From contig JAUIAH010000002.1 of the NCBI GenBank assembly GCA_030425385.1, positions 372,001-436,000 of the forward strand: a DNA stretch of 64,000 nucleotides, read 5' to 3'. Under the pieces are notes generated by a model that was not told the DNA's origin, made no database searches, and worked only from the letters and a program-made list of their open reading frames with translations. Of the stretch, positions 19,078-27,121 are shown piece by piece (within the stretch, counting starts at the first letter, position 1; every line of letters starts with the position of its first letter). The translations under genes and the position numbers were made by a program. The stretch comes from Verrucomicrobiia bacterium. Its GTDB lineage: Bacteria > Verrucomicrobiota > Verrucomicrobiia > Verrucomicrobiales > DEV007.

Positions 19078-19377
19078 ATGACGATCCTTGCTCAGCAGTA
19101 TGTTTCCCCGGAGTTTCGCCATTTCGACCTGGCAGACGGCTTTGCCATCACGCTGATCGCCATGCTGTTTCTTGTGCTGGGTGGTTTCCTGCTCATCGCC
19201 CGCTCCTTTCGGCGCCGCGAGCGAGACGAGGATCAAGCCGTGGACCATTTGCTGAGTGAGGTGTTTCCAGAAAGGGATCCACAGGCAGCTCCTTCGAAGA
19301 GGGTCAAGAAGGGTCGCGCGGGAGAATCTCACGCTTCCTGGGAACGCGAGGCAGACTGGTGGCGCCGCGACGGCTGA
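19078..19377 (+). CDS. Small single-pass membrane protein
   Basis: A 99-residue protein that I do not recognise. It has one strong membrane helix (about residues 24-42, ITLIAMLFLVLGGFLLIA) followed by a charged cytoplasmic tail rich in Arg, Glu and Asp and ending 'SWEREADWWRRDG'. Tails ending in similar 'WERxxDWW' patterns recur in small membrane proteins of this phylum, from memory. It lies between the acetyltransferase and the DUF1549/DUF1553 gene, whose likely start is 40 bp after its stop. Confidence 0.6.
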   Translation: MTILAQQYVSPEFRHFDLADGFAITLIAMLFLVLGGFLLIARSFRRRERDEDQAVDHLLSEVFPERDPQAAPSKRVKKGRAGESHASWEREADWWRRDG

Positions 19378-19417
19378 CGGGAAGCGACGGGTCTCGGGGC
19401 GCGGGGTTCCTCTTCGT

Positions 19418-21193
19418 GTGATCGCCCGCGTTCTCTTGCCCAGCATCTGCCTATGGATCAGTGGGCTCTTCGCTCTCGCCGATCAGCCTCGTGTGGGGAA
19501 AGATTTCTGGGCCTTTCAACCGCCGCAAACCTCGCCCCTCCCCGAGAGCGCGATTCCCGCGCAGCATCGCATTGACCGCTTTCTCCTTGAGGCTCTGGAA
19601 AGCCACGACCTCTCGCCACAGGGTACCGCGTCTGACTCCGTGTTTCATCGTCGTGCGCATGTGCTCCTCACGGGACTTCCACCGACACCTCACGATCAGG
19701 CACGCTTTGAAGCCGACACCTCTCCTAACAAACGCCAACGATTGATTGATCGTCTGTTAGGTTCCTACGCCTTTGGCGAGCGCCTAGCAAGTTTCTGGTT
19801 ACCCATCGCTCGCTACGCGGAAGACCAGGCACATGAAGTGGGGAATAACAAATCACTCACTTACCCGAATGCGCATCGCTATCGTCAATGGGTGATCGAT
19901 GCGTTCAATCGTGATCTCTCGTACCCGCAATTCGTGCGTTTCCAATTGGCCGCCGATCTGCATGACGATGGGAAAGCGGAGCGGGATGCTTTGGGATTTC
20001 TCGGGCTCGGTCCCAAATACTACAATCGGGGACGGCTGGAAGTGATGGCAGACGAATGGGAAGATCGCGTCGATACGGTGACCCGCACGTTCATGGGTCT
20101 GACCGTAGCCTGTGCGCGCTGTCATGATCACAAGTATGACCCGATTTCTGCGCGTGATTACCACGCCCTCGCCAGCATCTTTGCCAGCACGGAAATGGTG
20201 AATGAGGTTCTGCCAGGACAAGAAGCACCCAAGGACAAGGACGGGAAGCCGAACAAGCAAGCAGCGCCCGTGCACACCCGTCACATTGTGAAGGACGGCA
20301 ACCCGCGAGATTTGCCCGTCTTCATCCGGGGCAATGTGGAGCGCAAGGGTGAAGCCGCGCCGCGCGGCTTCTTAAGCATTCTGTCAGAAATCGCACCAAC
20401 AGGTTTCGATCAAGGCAGTGGGCGTCAACCACTCGCCGAAGCGCTCGTGTCCCCACGCAATCCCCTCACGGCTCGCGTGATGGTGAATCGCCTCTGGCGC
20501 GAAGTCTTTGGGCACGGACTCGTGCAAACGCCGAGTAACTTCGGTGCCTTGGGACAAGCTCCCTCACACCCGCGCCTCTTGGATGAACTCGCACTGGACT
20601 TCCAGGGGCACGGTTCCATCAAGCGCCTTCTCCGTTCGCTCCTGGAGACGCAGGCCTTCCATCGCGTCTCCACCGCAGGCGCCACGTTGTTAGAACAGGA
20701 TCCGAAGAATCTCTGGTACGGGCGGATGACGCGTCATCGCTTGAGCTTCGAGATGTGGCGCGACACTGTCCTCCACGCATCGGGTGACCTGGATCCTCGT
20801 GGGGGAGCGTCCATGGAGATCGAAGATGAGGAGAACCATCGGCGCACGGTGTATGCGCGGGTAAGCCGACTCGATCTCAACGACGTCTTGGAAGCATTTG
20901 ATTATCCTGATCCTAACATCCACGCTGCGGGCCGCGTCGCCACCACCACAACGACGCAGAAGCTCTTTCTTCTGAACCATCCCTTCGTGTTGGACCAAGC
21001 GAGTCGGATCGCCGAGCGGGCCCATGCCAGCGGAGACGATCCTGTGGCCTGGCTCTATCGCCAACTCCTCGCCCGCGCGCCCCAACCGCACGAACGTCGT
21101 CGAGCCCAGCAATTCCTCACAGCAGGTAAGGAACGCCTGCCAGGACTCGTGCAGGTCTTGCTTTGTTCTAACGAAATGCTCTATCTCGATTAA
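19418..21193 (+). CDS. DUF1549/DUF1553 domain protein (planctomycete-type)
   Basis: A secreted protein of about 591 residues. I chose the GTG at 19418 because it places a hydrophobic signal peptide (VLLPSICLWISGLFALA) at the N-terminus; an ATG at 19256 lies inside the preceding gene. The DUF1549 part carries 'RLASFWLPIARYAEDQ' and 'VACARCHDHKYDPIS' with its CxxCH-like motif; the DUF1553 part starts near 'NPLTARVMVNRLWREVFGHG'. Such proteins lack a proven role but usually pair with DUF1501 proteins, as here, with the partner 5 bp downstream. The N-terminal cytochrome c domain seen in longer homologues is missing. Confidence 0.88.
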   Translation: MIARVLLPSICLWISGLFALADQPRVGKDFWAFQPPQTSPLPESAIPAQHRIDRFLLEALESHDLSPQGTASDSVFHRRAHVLLTGLPPTPHDQARFEADTSPNKRQRLIDRLLGSYAFGERLASFWLPIARYAEDQAHEVGNNKSLTYPNAHRYRQWVIDAFNRDLSYPQFVRFQLAADLHDDGKAERDALGFLGLGPKYYNRGRLEVMADEWEDRVDTVTRTFMGLTVACARCHDHKYDPISARDYHALASIFASTEMVNEVLPGQEAPKDKDGKPNKQAAPVHTRHIVKDGNPRDLPVFIRGNVERKGEAAPRGFLSILSEIAPTGFDQGSGRQPLAEALVSPRNPLTARVMVNRLWREVFGHGLVQTPSNFGALGQAPSHPRLLDELALDFQGHGSIKRLLRSLLETQAFHRVSTAGATLLEQDPKNLWYGRMTRHRLSFEMWRDTVLHASGDLDPRGGASMEIEDEENHRRTVYARVSRLDLNDVLEAFDYPDPNIHAAGRVATTTTTQKLFLLNHPFVLDQASRIAERAHASGDDPVAWLYRQLLARAPQPHERRRAQQFLTAGKERLPGLVQVLLCSNEMLYLD

Positions 21194-21198
21194 GTGCC

Positions 21199-22590
21199 AT
21201 GACTGCTCCCGAAATGCCGCTCCTTTCTCGCCGCGCCCTGCTGCGACGCCTAAGCGCTGGCTTTGGCTCTGTTAGTCTAGCAGGTCTGCTAGGAGCACAG
21301 GGAAGCACTCACCTTGGGAAGACCACCCATTCAGCACGTGCCAAACGGGTCATCTTCCTCTTCATGAATGGCGGGCCCTCACACATCGACACATTCGATC
21401 CTAAGCCCGCCCTCGCTCGGCACGCGGGTGAGCAGCCCTCCGGCAAGCTTTACAAGAAGAGCAAGGGAAGCGGGTTCTTTCCATCGCCCCTATCATTTGC
21501 CCCTCAGGGTCAGAGCGGCATTGAGGTAAGCGAAAGTCTGCCGCACTTGAGCCGAGTGATCGATGACTGTTGCGTCATCCGTTCCATGCACACGAATGTG
21601 CCCAATCATGAGCCCGCCCTTCTCATGATGCAATGCGGCCATCTTCAGCCCACCCGTCCCTCCATCGGTGCGTGGTCTGTCTATGGCCTGGGCTCTGAGA
21701 ATGAGAATCTGCCAGGATACGTCGTTCTCCGTCCTGGCAAACGCATCGTGGTGGGACCCGCATTATGGAGCAGCGGCTTTCTCCCGGCGCAGTATCAGGC
21801 CTCTAGCGTTGCCACCACAGACATGCAGGTGGACCGTTTGCTCAAGAATATCAAGAGCCCGCGGTATGCGCAGACGGAGCAACGGGCGCAACTTGATCTG
21901 CTTGCCGCGATGAACCAAGAACATCTCGCCGCGCGCGATGGCGATACCGAATTAGAAGCGCAGATCCGATCCATGGAGACGGCTTATCGCATGCAAACAG
22001 AGGCAAGCGAAGCCTTCGATGTGTCGAAAGAACCCGACTACGTGCGCAAGCAGTATGGCGATTCCCCCTATGCGAATGCCTGTCTCCTCGCCCGGCGCTT
22101 GGTCGAGCATGGGGTGCGCTATGTCAGCGTCTACTACACGAGAGACAACAGCACACAACCCTGGGACACCCATAGCAATCACGACAAAGGCCATGCACGC
22201 CTCTGTGCGGACAGTGATAGAGCTAGCGCAGCCCTCATCGAAGACTTGAAAGCTCGCGGACTCCTTGAAGACACGCTCGTGGTGTGGACAGGCGAATTTG
22301 GGCGCACGCCTTATGCGGAGAACAATGGCAAGGCTCCCGGGCGCGACCATCATCACACTGCCTTCTCCACCCTTCTCGCCGGAGGCGGGGTGCGCGGGGG
22401 CCATGTCCACGGCGCTTCGGATGAAATGGGCATGCACGCGGTGAAAGATCCCGTCCACGTGCACGATCTCCACGCCACCATGCTGCACCTGCTCGGCATG
22501 GATCACGAAGCGCTGACTTACCGCTACTCAGGCCGCGATTTCCGCCTCACAGATGTTCACGGCCACGTCGTGCACTCGATCCTAGCTTGA
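21199..22590 (+). CDS. DUF1501 domain protein
   Basis: A 463-residue protein of the DUF1501 family, related to the alkaline phosphatase/sulfatase fold. The N-terminus contains twin arginines (LLSRRALLRRLSAGFGSVSLAGLLGA), suggesting Tat export. Family motifs are 'VIFLFMNGGPSHIDTFDPKP', 'RSMHTNVPNHEPALLMMQCG', 'TLVVWTGEFGRTPYAENNGKAPGRDHH' and the C-terminal 'YRYSGRDFRLTDVHG'. It starts 5 bp after the DUF1549/1553 gene, so the two are surely co-transcribed. Function is unproven; polysaccharide breakdown has been proposed for the pair. Confidence 0.92.
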   Translation: MTAPEMPLLSRRALLRRLSAGFGSVSLAGLLGAQGSTHLGKTTHSARAKRVIFLFMNGGPSHIDTFDPKPALARHAGEQPSGKLYKKSKGSGFFPSPLSFAPQGQSGIEVSESLPHLSRVIDDCCVIRSMHTNVPNHEPALLMMQCGHLQPTRPSIGAWSVYGLGSENENLPGYVVLRPGKRIVVGPALWSSGFLPAQYQASSVATTDMQVDRLLKNIKSPRYAQTEQRAQLDLLAAMNQEHLAARDGDTELEAQIRSMETAYRMQTEASEAFDVSKEPDYVRKQYGDSPYANACLLARRLVEHGVRYVSVYYTRDNSTQPWDTHSNHDKGHARLCADSDRASAALIEDLKARGLLEDTLVVWTGEFGRTPYAENNGKAPGRDHHHTAFSTLLAGGGVRGGHVHGASDEMGMHAVKDPVHVHDLHATMLHLLGMDHEALTYRYSGRDFRLTDVHGHVVHSILA

Positions 22591-22621
22591 GTCTCCTGGC
22601 ATCCCGCGCTTTCATCTTCGC

Positions 22622-22963
22622 ATGCCGAACTACATGATCGCGCAGTTCGCGGACATTGCGCCCGTCAGCTGCCCCTGCGGCCAAGCGAAACGCGCCTTTG
22701 CCACGCCAGACAATTCCCTGGCGACCATGCACGTGGTCACCATCCAGGAAGACTCGCGCACGCACTACCACAAGAAGATGACGGAGATCTATTTCGTCTT
22801 GGAGGGCGAAGGTCACATCGAGCTCGATGGCGAACGCCACCCGCTCAAGCCGGAAACTGCTGTCTTCATCAAGCCAGGCTGTCGCCACCGAGCCGTGGGT
22901 CACTTGAAGATTCTCAATGTGCCCATCCCGGCCTTCGATCCCGACGACGAGTGGTTCGACTAA
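22622..22963 (+). CDS. Cupin-domain protein
   Basis: A 113-residue single-domain cupin. The first metal-binding motif is visible as 'RTHYHKKMTEIYFVLEGEG', and the second as 'FIKPGCRHRAVG', in which His is present. Cupins of this size are sugar isomerases, dioxygenases or metabolite sensors; nothing here narrows it down. It is preceded by 31 bp and followed by 27 bp, so it may share the transcript of the DUF1501 gene and the DUF1444 gene. Confidence 0.85.
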   Translation: MPNYMIAQFADIAPVSCPCGQAKRAFATPDNSLATMHVVTIQEDSRTHYHKKMTEIYFVLEGEGHIELDGERHPLKPETAVFIKPGCRHRAVGHLKILNVPIPAFDPDDEWFD

Positions 22964-22990
22964 CAAGTTCCCCTCTAGCACCTTCGAACC

Positions 22991-23788
22991 ATGCCAAGCG
23001 ACGAAGCGTTTCGCCAACAGGTCATTTCCGTGGCGAACGATCTCTTTCCCGAAGCCACGATCGAACCTCACCCCGATTCGGTAGAGCTTCTCGTTGTGGA
23101 CGGGCATCAAGTCAGTCTTCAAAACATCTGGGCCAATCATCGTCTCTCTGACGCTCCAGACGACGATCTGGAAGCCCTCGTAAAGCATCATCTCGGCCAG
23201 ATCCTCGGCAAACAATTGCCTTCGATCGAAGACGTCGAGCTCGAGGATGTGCGGGAGAAACTCTTTCCACAGATCATGCCGGTGGAGTATGCCACCTCAG
23301 CCCCGCTCCCGCTCATTCACTTTCCCTTGAGCACGCATGTGAGTGTGGGACTCGTTGCTGATTTCCCAGAGACCTACATGTATCTCCGCAATCTCGAACT
23401 GCAGCGCTGGGACATCGCCGCCGATGATCTCCACGCCCTCGCCCTTTCCAATCTTGAAAAGGAAAGCCAATCCATGGCGCTGCAGAGCGCTGGGGAAGGG
23501 AGAAATCAATTCATCGCCATCGCTTCCGGCGACGGCTACGACGCCGCCCGCATCCTCGTCCCTAGCATTCAGGCCTTCCTGGCCGCACATCTCGGCGAAA
23601 CCTTTCGTTTCGCCATTCCAAACCGCGACTTCCTCATCACCTGGCGTTTAGACTGTGACGATCACTTTCACGAGCAACTCGCTGCTCAAATTGCCAACGA
23701 CAGCCACGAGCGCCCCTATCCGCTCTCTTCTTCGATCTTTGTGAGGAATTCGGAAGGGAACATCCACGAGCAATCGAATGGCGGATGA
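22991..23788 (+). CDS. DUF1444 family protein
   Basis: A 265-residue soluble protein. The central 'ERW/LQRWDIAADDLHALALSNL' pattern, 'SGDGYDAARILVPSIQAFL' and 'FAIPNRDFLITW' match the DUF1444 (YtpQ-like) family, whose function is unknown. No signal peptide or membrane helix is seen. It is the last gene of the plus-strand group and converges with aspS across 139 bp, which contains a short GATGATG/CATCATC hairpin without a T-run. Confidence 0.75.
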   Translation: MPSDEAFRQQVISVANDLFPEATIEPHPDSVELLVVDGHQVSLQNIWANHRLSDAPDDDLEALVKHHLGQILGKQLPSIEDVELEDVREKLFPQIMPVEYATSAPLPLIHFPLSTHVSVGLVADFPETYMYLRNLELQRWDIAADDLHALALSNLEKESQSMALQSAGEGRNQFIAIASGDGYDAARILVPSIQAFLAAHLGETFRFAIPNRDFLITWRLDCDDHFHEQLAAQIANDSHERPYPLSSSIFVRNSEGNIHEQSNGG

Positions 23789-23927
23789 TGGGCTTCATCA
23801 TCTCATCCTATCACGGATTCGAAGTCGATTGCCACCGGCTCCGGAATACGGACTCACAAATCACGAAGCCATAGAGGATAAGGATGGTGTCAGAAACCGT
23901 CCTTAAAGGTCATCCCGAAGCTTCTCT

Positions 23928-25736
23928 CTATGAAGAACTCTCTGTGGCGTCTTCCGCTTTCTTCTCTTTCGCGACGGAGCGGATGTAGAGTTCGCGGAGT
24001 TGTTTGAAATCCACAGAGGCTGGGCTGGCACTCATGAGGTCGATCCCTTTGTTGTTCTTGGGAAAGGCGATGACTTCACGGATGCTGACTTCACCGCAAA
24101 TGAGCATGACGAGGCGATCGAATCCCAGGGCGACGCCTCCGTGCGGCGGGGCTCCGAAACTGAAGGCGGTGAGGATGTGATCAAACATGGCCTCTTGCTC
24201 CTCTTGAGAAATCCCGAGTGCCTCGAACATCTTCTGTTGCAAGCCCTGTTCGTGAATCCGGATGCTGCCCCCGCCAATCTCGTGGCCGTTGAGGACGACG
24301 TCATAAGCTTCCGCTCTGACATTGGCAAATTCACCAGCTTCCAATTTCTCTAGATCCTCAGCCTTGGGACGCGTGAAGGGGTGATGCACGGCGTGCCAAC
24401 GCTCTTCCTCTTCGTCATAAGCGAGCAGCGGAAAGTCAGTGACCCAGAGGAAGTCGAGATCCGTGTTGCCCTTGAGCAGTTCACGCAATTCCGCCACGGC
24501 GAGACGAATACGCCCTAACACTTCACAGGCGTCTGTCCATTGGTCCGCGGCAAAGAGAATGAGGTCCCCCGCTTCGATGCCGAGCTTGCTGCGGAGCGCT
24601 TCGATTTCTTCATCCGTCATCCGCTTGACGAAGGGCGAACGCCAGGTGGTCCGTTCCTCACCGCGCGCCTGGATGTAGGCCAAGCCCTTGGCTCCCGCTT
24701 CCTGAGCGAGCTGGGTCAATTTATCAATCTGCCCAGTGGAGATATCCGCAAATCCCTTGGCGTTGATCGCCTTGACGACACCGCCATTGGAGACCGCGCC
24801 AGAGAAGACGCGAAACTCACAATCTTTCAGCTCTTCCGTGAGATCGATCAACTCCATGCCGAAACGCCGCTCCGGTTTGTCGGAGCCGAAGCGATCCATG
24901 GCTTCCTGATAGGTCATCCTCTCAAAGGCCGTGGGAATCTCCACGCCGAGCGCTTCTTTGAAACAGCGCCCTAACAAGCCTTCCACGAGATTGAGAATGT
25001 CTTCTCGCTCTACGAAGGAGGCCTCGATGTCTACCTGGGTGAATTCCGGTTGGCGATCTGCCCGCAAATCTTCATCACGGAAGCATCGCGCGATTTGGAA
25101 ATACTTGTCCACCCCAGCCACTTGCAGGAGTTGCTTGTACTGCTGCGGGGCTTGGGGCAAGGCGTAGAAGTGGCCTGGATTGAGCCGCGAGGGCACGAGG
25201 AAATCACGCGCCCCTTCCGGCGTGCTCTTAGAGAGAATGGGCGTTTCAATCTCCAAATAGCCTTCTTCGTCCAAGAAATCGCGCGTGGCCTTGGCGACCC
25301 GATGACGCATTTGCAAGTTGCGCGCCAGGCGGGGACGACGCAGGTCGAGATAGCGATGCTTGAGTCGTAGATCTTCGTTAGAAAGTTCCTTGTCTAACTG
25401 AAAGGGCAAGACCTCGGATCGGCTGATGACGACGACTTCCTGCACGACGACTTCGACATCCCCCGTGGCCAACTTATCGTTGGCCGTTCCTTCCAAACGC
25501 TCCGCCACGCGACCCGTGATCTTGAGGACATCTTCGAAACGAAGCGAGTGGCTGAGCTTCGCCGCTTCAGCGCTCTCTTCTGGACGGAAGACAACCTGGG
25601 TCAGCCCTTCGCGGTCACGCAAATCAATGAAGATGACGCCTCCATGGTCACGGGTGGAATTCACCCAACCACTGAGCGTGACCACTTCTCCGATGTGTTC
25701 TTTGCGAATTTGATTACAATGATGCGTGCGGTACAT
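23928..25736 (-). CDS. aspS: Aspartate--tRNA ligase
   Basis: A 602-residue class II synthetase that charges tRNA-Asp. It has an N-terminal OB-fold anticodon domain (GEVVTLSGWVNSTRDHGGVI), class II motif 2 'ARCFRDEDLRADRQPEFTQ', the bacterial GAD insertion in the middle, and motif 3 'GVALGFDRLVMLICGE' near the end. Length is typical of bacterial-type AspRS. It lies 14 bp after hisS on the same strand. Whether it also charges tRNA-Asn cannot be judged from this window. Confidence 0.96.
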   Translation of the reverse strand: MYRTHHCNQIRKEHIGEVVTLSGWVNSTRDHGGVIFIDLRDREGLTQVVFRPEESAEAAKLSHSLRFEDVLKITGRVAERLEGTANDKLATGDVEVVVQEVVVISRSEVLPFQLDKELSNEDLRLKHRYLDLRRPRLARNLQMRHRVAKATRDFLDEEGYLEIETPILSKSTPEGARDFLVPSRLNPGHFYALPQAPQQYKQLLQVAGVDKYFQIARCFRDEDLRADRQPEFTQVDIEASFVEREDILNLVEGLLGRCFKEALGVEIPTAFERMTYQEAMDRFGSDKPERRFGMELIDLTEELKDCEFRVFSGAVSNGGVVKAINAKGFADISTGQIDKLTQLAQEAGAKGLAYIQARGEERTTWRSPFVKRMTDEEIEALRSKLGIEAGDLILFAADQWTDACEVLGRIRLAVAELRELLKGNTDLDFLWVTDFPLLAYDEEEERWHAVHHPFTRPKAEDLEKLEAGEFANVRAEAYDVVLNGHEIGGGSIRIHEQGLQQKMFEALGISQEEQEAMFDHILTAFSFGAPPHGGVALGFDRLVMLICGEVSIREVIAFPKNNKGIDLMSASPASVDFKQLRELYIRSVAKEKKAEDATESSS

Positions 25737-25750
25737 GACAAATGAAAGCG

Positions 25751-27061
25751 TTAGGCGATGAGCCCGCCTGGATGAGGATTCTCTAACAACATCTCCACGG
25801 TTCCCACCATGGCTTCAAGTCCTTCGACAGCGGACTCCTGCCGTTTCTCCAGGTCTTTCACCTGGATCTTTGGATACTCGTCTCCAAAGACGACCGCCAC
25901 GGGAGCCCCCTGGCTCTCGGCGGTTTGAAACTGCTTGCCGACTTTCATGGGACCAAAGGGGTATTGCACCCGGAGGCCCGCGTCACGCAATTGCTGCACG
26001 CCCGCGAGGGCGGCGTGGCGTTGGCTTTCCGCGGCAATGACCGCGTAGACGTCGATGGCTTCCTGGCGACGCGACCACACGTCCAGGCGTCGTTTGGCCT
26101 CAGGCGTCTTATCGATCAAGAGACTCATGACGGTATCACCCATGGCAAATCCCGCCGCGGGCATGTCAGCCTTGCCATCACTCAAGGTGTGGATGAGGCG
26201 ATCGTAACGTCCGCCACCTGCGATCGCGCGGAGGCCATGTTTCTTATCAAAGATCTCAAAGACCACGCCTGTGTAGTAGGCCAGACCACGAACGATGCCG
26301 AGGTCTACCTTGCAGTAAGCGTCTTTCTCTTGTGCGCGAAGCTGCTCGAACAAGCGCTGCAAACGTTCCACCTGAGCGGCGCCTCCCTCCATGAACGTGC
26401 GCACGGCTTCTAACGATGTTCCCAGTGCTTGCAGACGCTCTGCCGTGACTTCCTCTTTCTCCCGCTCCATCTTGTCCACACATTGTAAGAATGCATCGAT
26501 CCCGTCCTCGTCCACGCCCTCATTCTTCGCAAAGTCCACCCATGCCTGGCGGTCGCTCACGCGCACCACAAAGTCGTCCTCACTGAGCCCCAACGAAAGC
26601 ATGAGATCAATGGCGAGCGCGATCAACTCCGCATCCACGCCCTCAGCTTCCTCACCGATGATGTCGCAATTAAATTGATAGAATTCGCGCATGCGCCCCT
26701 TCTTCACCATGGGACGTTCGTAGCGGAAGAAGGGGCCGATGCTGAACCAGCGCATCGGCTTCTTAAAATCACGTTGCCGGGCAGCGACCATGCGCGCCAA
26801 GGTGGGCGTCAATTCCGGGCGCATGGCGACATCGCGTTCGCCTTTGTCTGTGAAGGCGAAGAGCTGATCCACCACTTCGTCCCCACTCTTCTTCCGATAG
26901 AGATCCGTCGCTTCCAGAATGGGGCCTTCGTATTCGTGAAAGCCATAGCGGCGGCAGCCCTCCCGCCATTGGCAAAAGAGATAGTTCCGGGTGCTGCATT
27001 CCTGAGGGTAGAAATCGCGGAACCCGGGAAGCGTTTGGATGGCCGACCCTGAACTGCTCAT
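25751..27061 (-). CDS. hisS: Histidine--tRNA ligase
   Basis: A 436-residue class II synthetase. Motifs are 'LPGFRDFYP' at the start, 'AMRPELTPTLARMVA', motif 2 'PFFRYERPMVKKGRMREFYQ', the histidine-specific 'RGLAYYTGVVFEIFD' and 'AIAGGGRYDRLI', followed by the C-terminal anticodon-binding domain. It acts in translation. It sits 60 bp after the M1 peptidase and 14 bp before aspS, all on the minus strand. The hisS-aspS order is common in bacteria. Confidence 0.96.
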   Translation of the reverse strand: MSSSGSAIQTLPGFRDFYPQECSTRNYLFCQWREGCRRYGFHEYEGPILEATDLYRKKSGDEVVDQLFAFTDKGERDVAMRPELTPTLARMVAARQRDFKKPMRWFSIGPFFRYERPMVKKGRMREFYQFNCDIIGEEAEGVDAELIALAIDLMLSLGLSEDDFVVRVSDRQAWVDFAKNEGVDEDGIDAFLQCVDKMEREKEEVTAERLQALGTSLEAVRTFMEGGAAQVERLQRLFEQLRAQEKDAYCKVDLGIVRGLAYYTGVVFEIFDKKHGLRAIAGGGRYDRLIHTLSDGKADMPAAGFAMGDTVMSLLIDKTPEAKRRLDVWSRRQEAIDVYAVIAAESQRHAALAGVQQLRDAGLRVQYPFGPMKVGKQFQTAESQGAPVAVVFGDEYPKIQVKDLEKRQESAVEGLEAMVGTVEMLLENPHPGGLIA

Positions 27062-27121
27062 GAGCGAAGAGCGGCCAAGGATGCATCGTGCCCTTGGTTA
27101 TTCAACTAATTTCACCGGCTC

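Noticed and set aside
20098-20160. CxxCH in the DUF1549/1553 protein as a cytochrome c heme site
   Set aside because: 'CARCHDHKYDP' is the standard conserved motif of this family rather than a separate cytochrome domain; heme binding is not established.
23789-23927. GATGATG/CATCATC hairpin as terminator between two convergent genes
   Set aside because: The stem is weak and no T-run follows on either strand.
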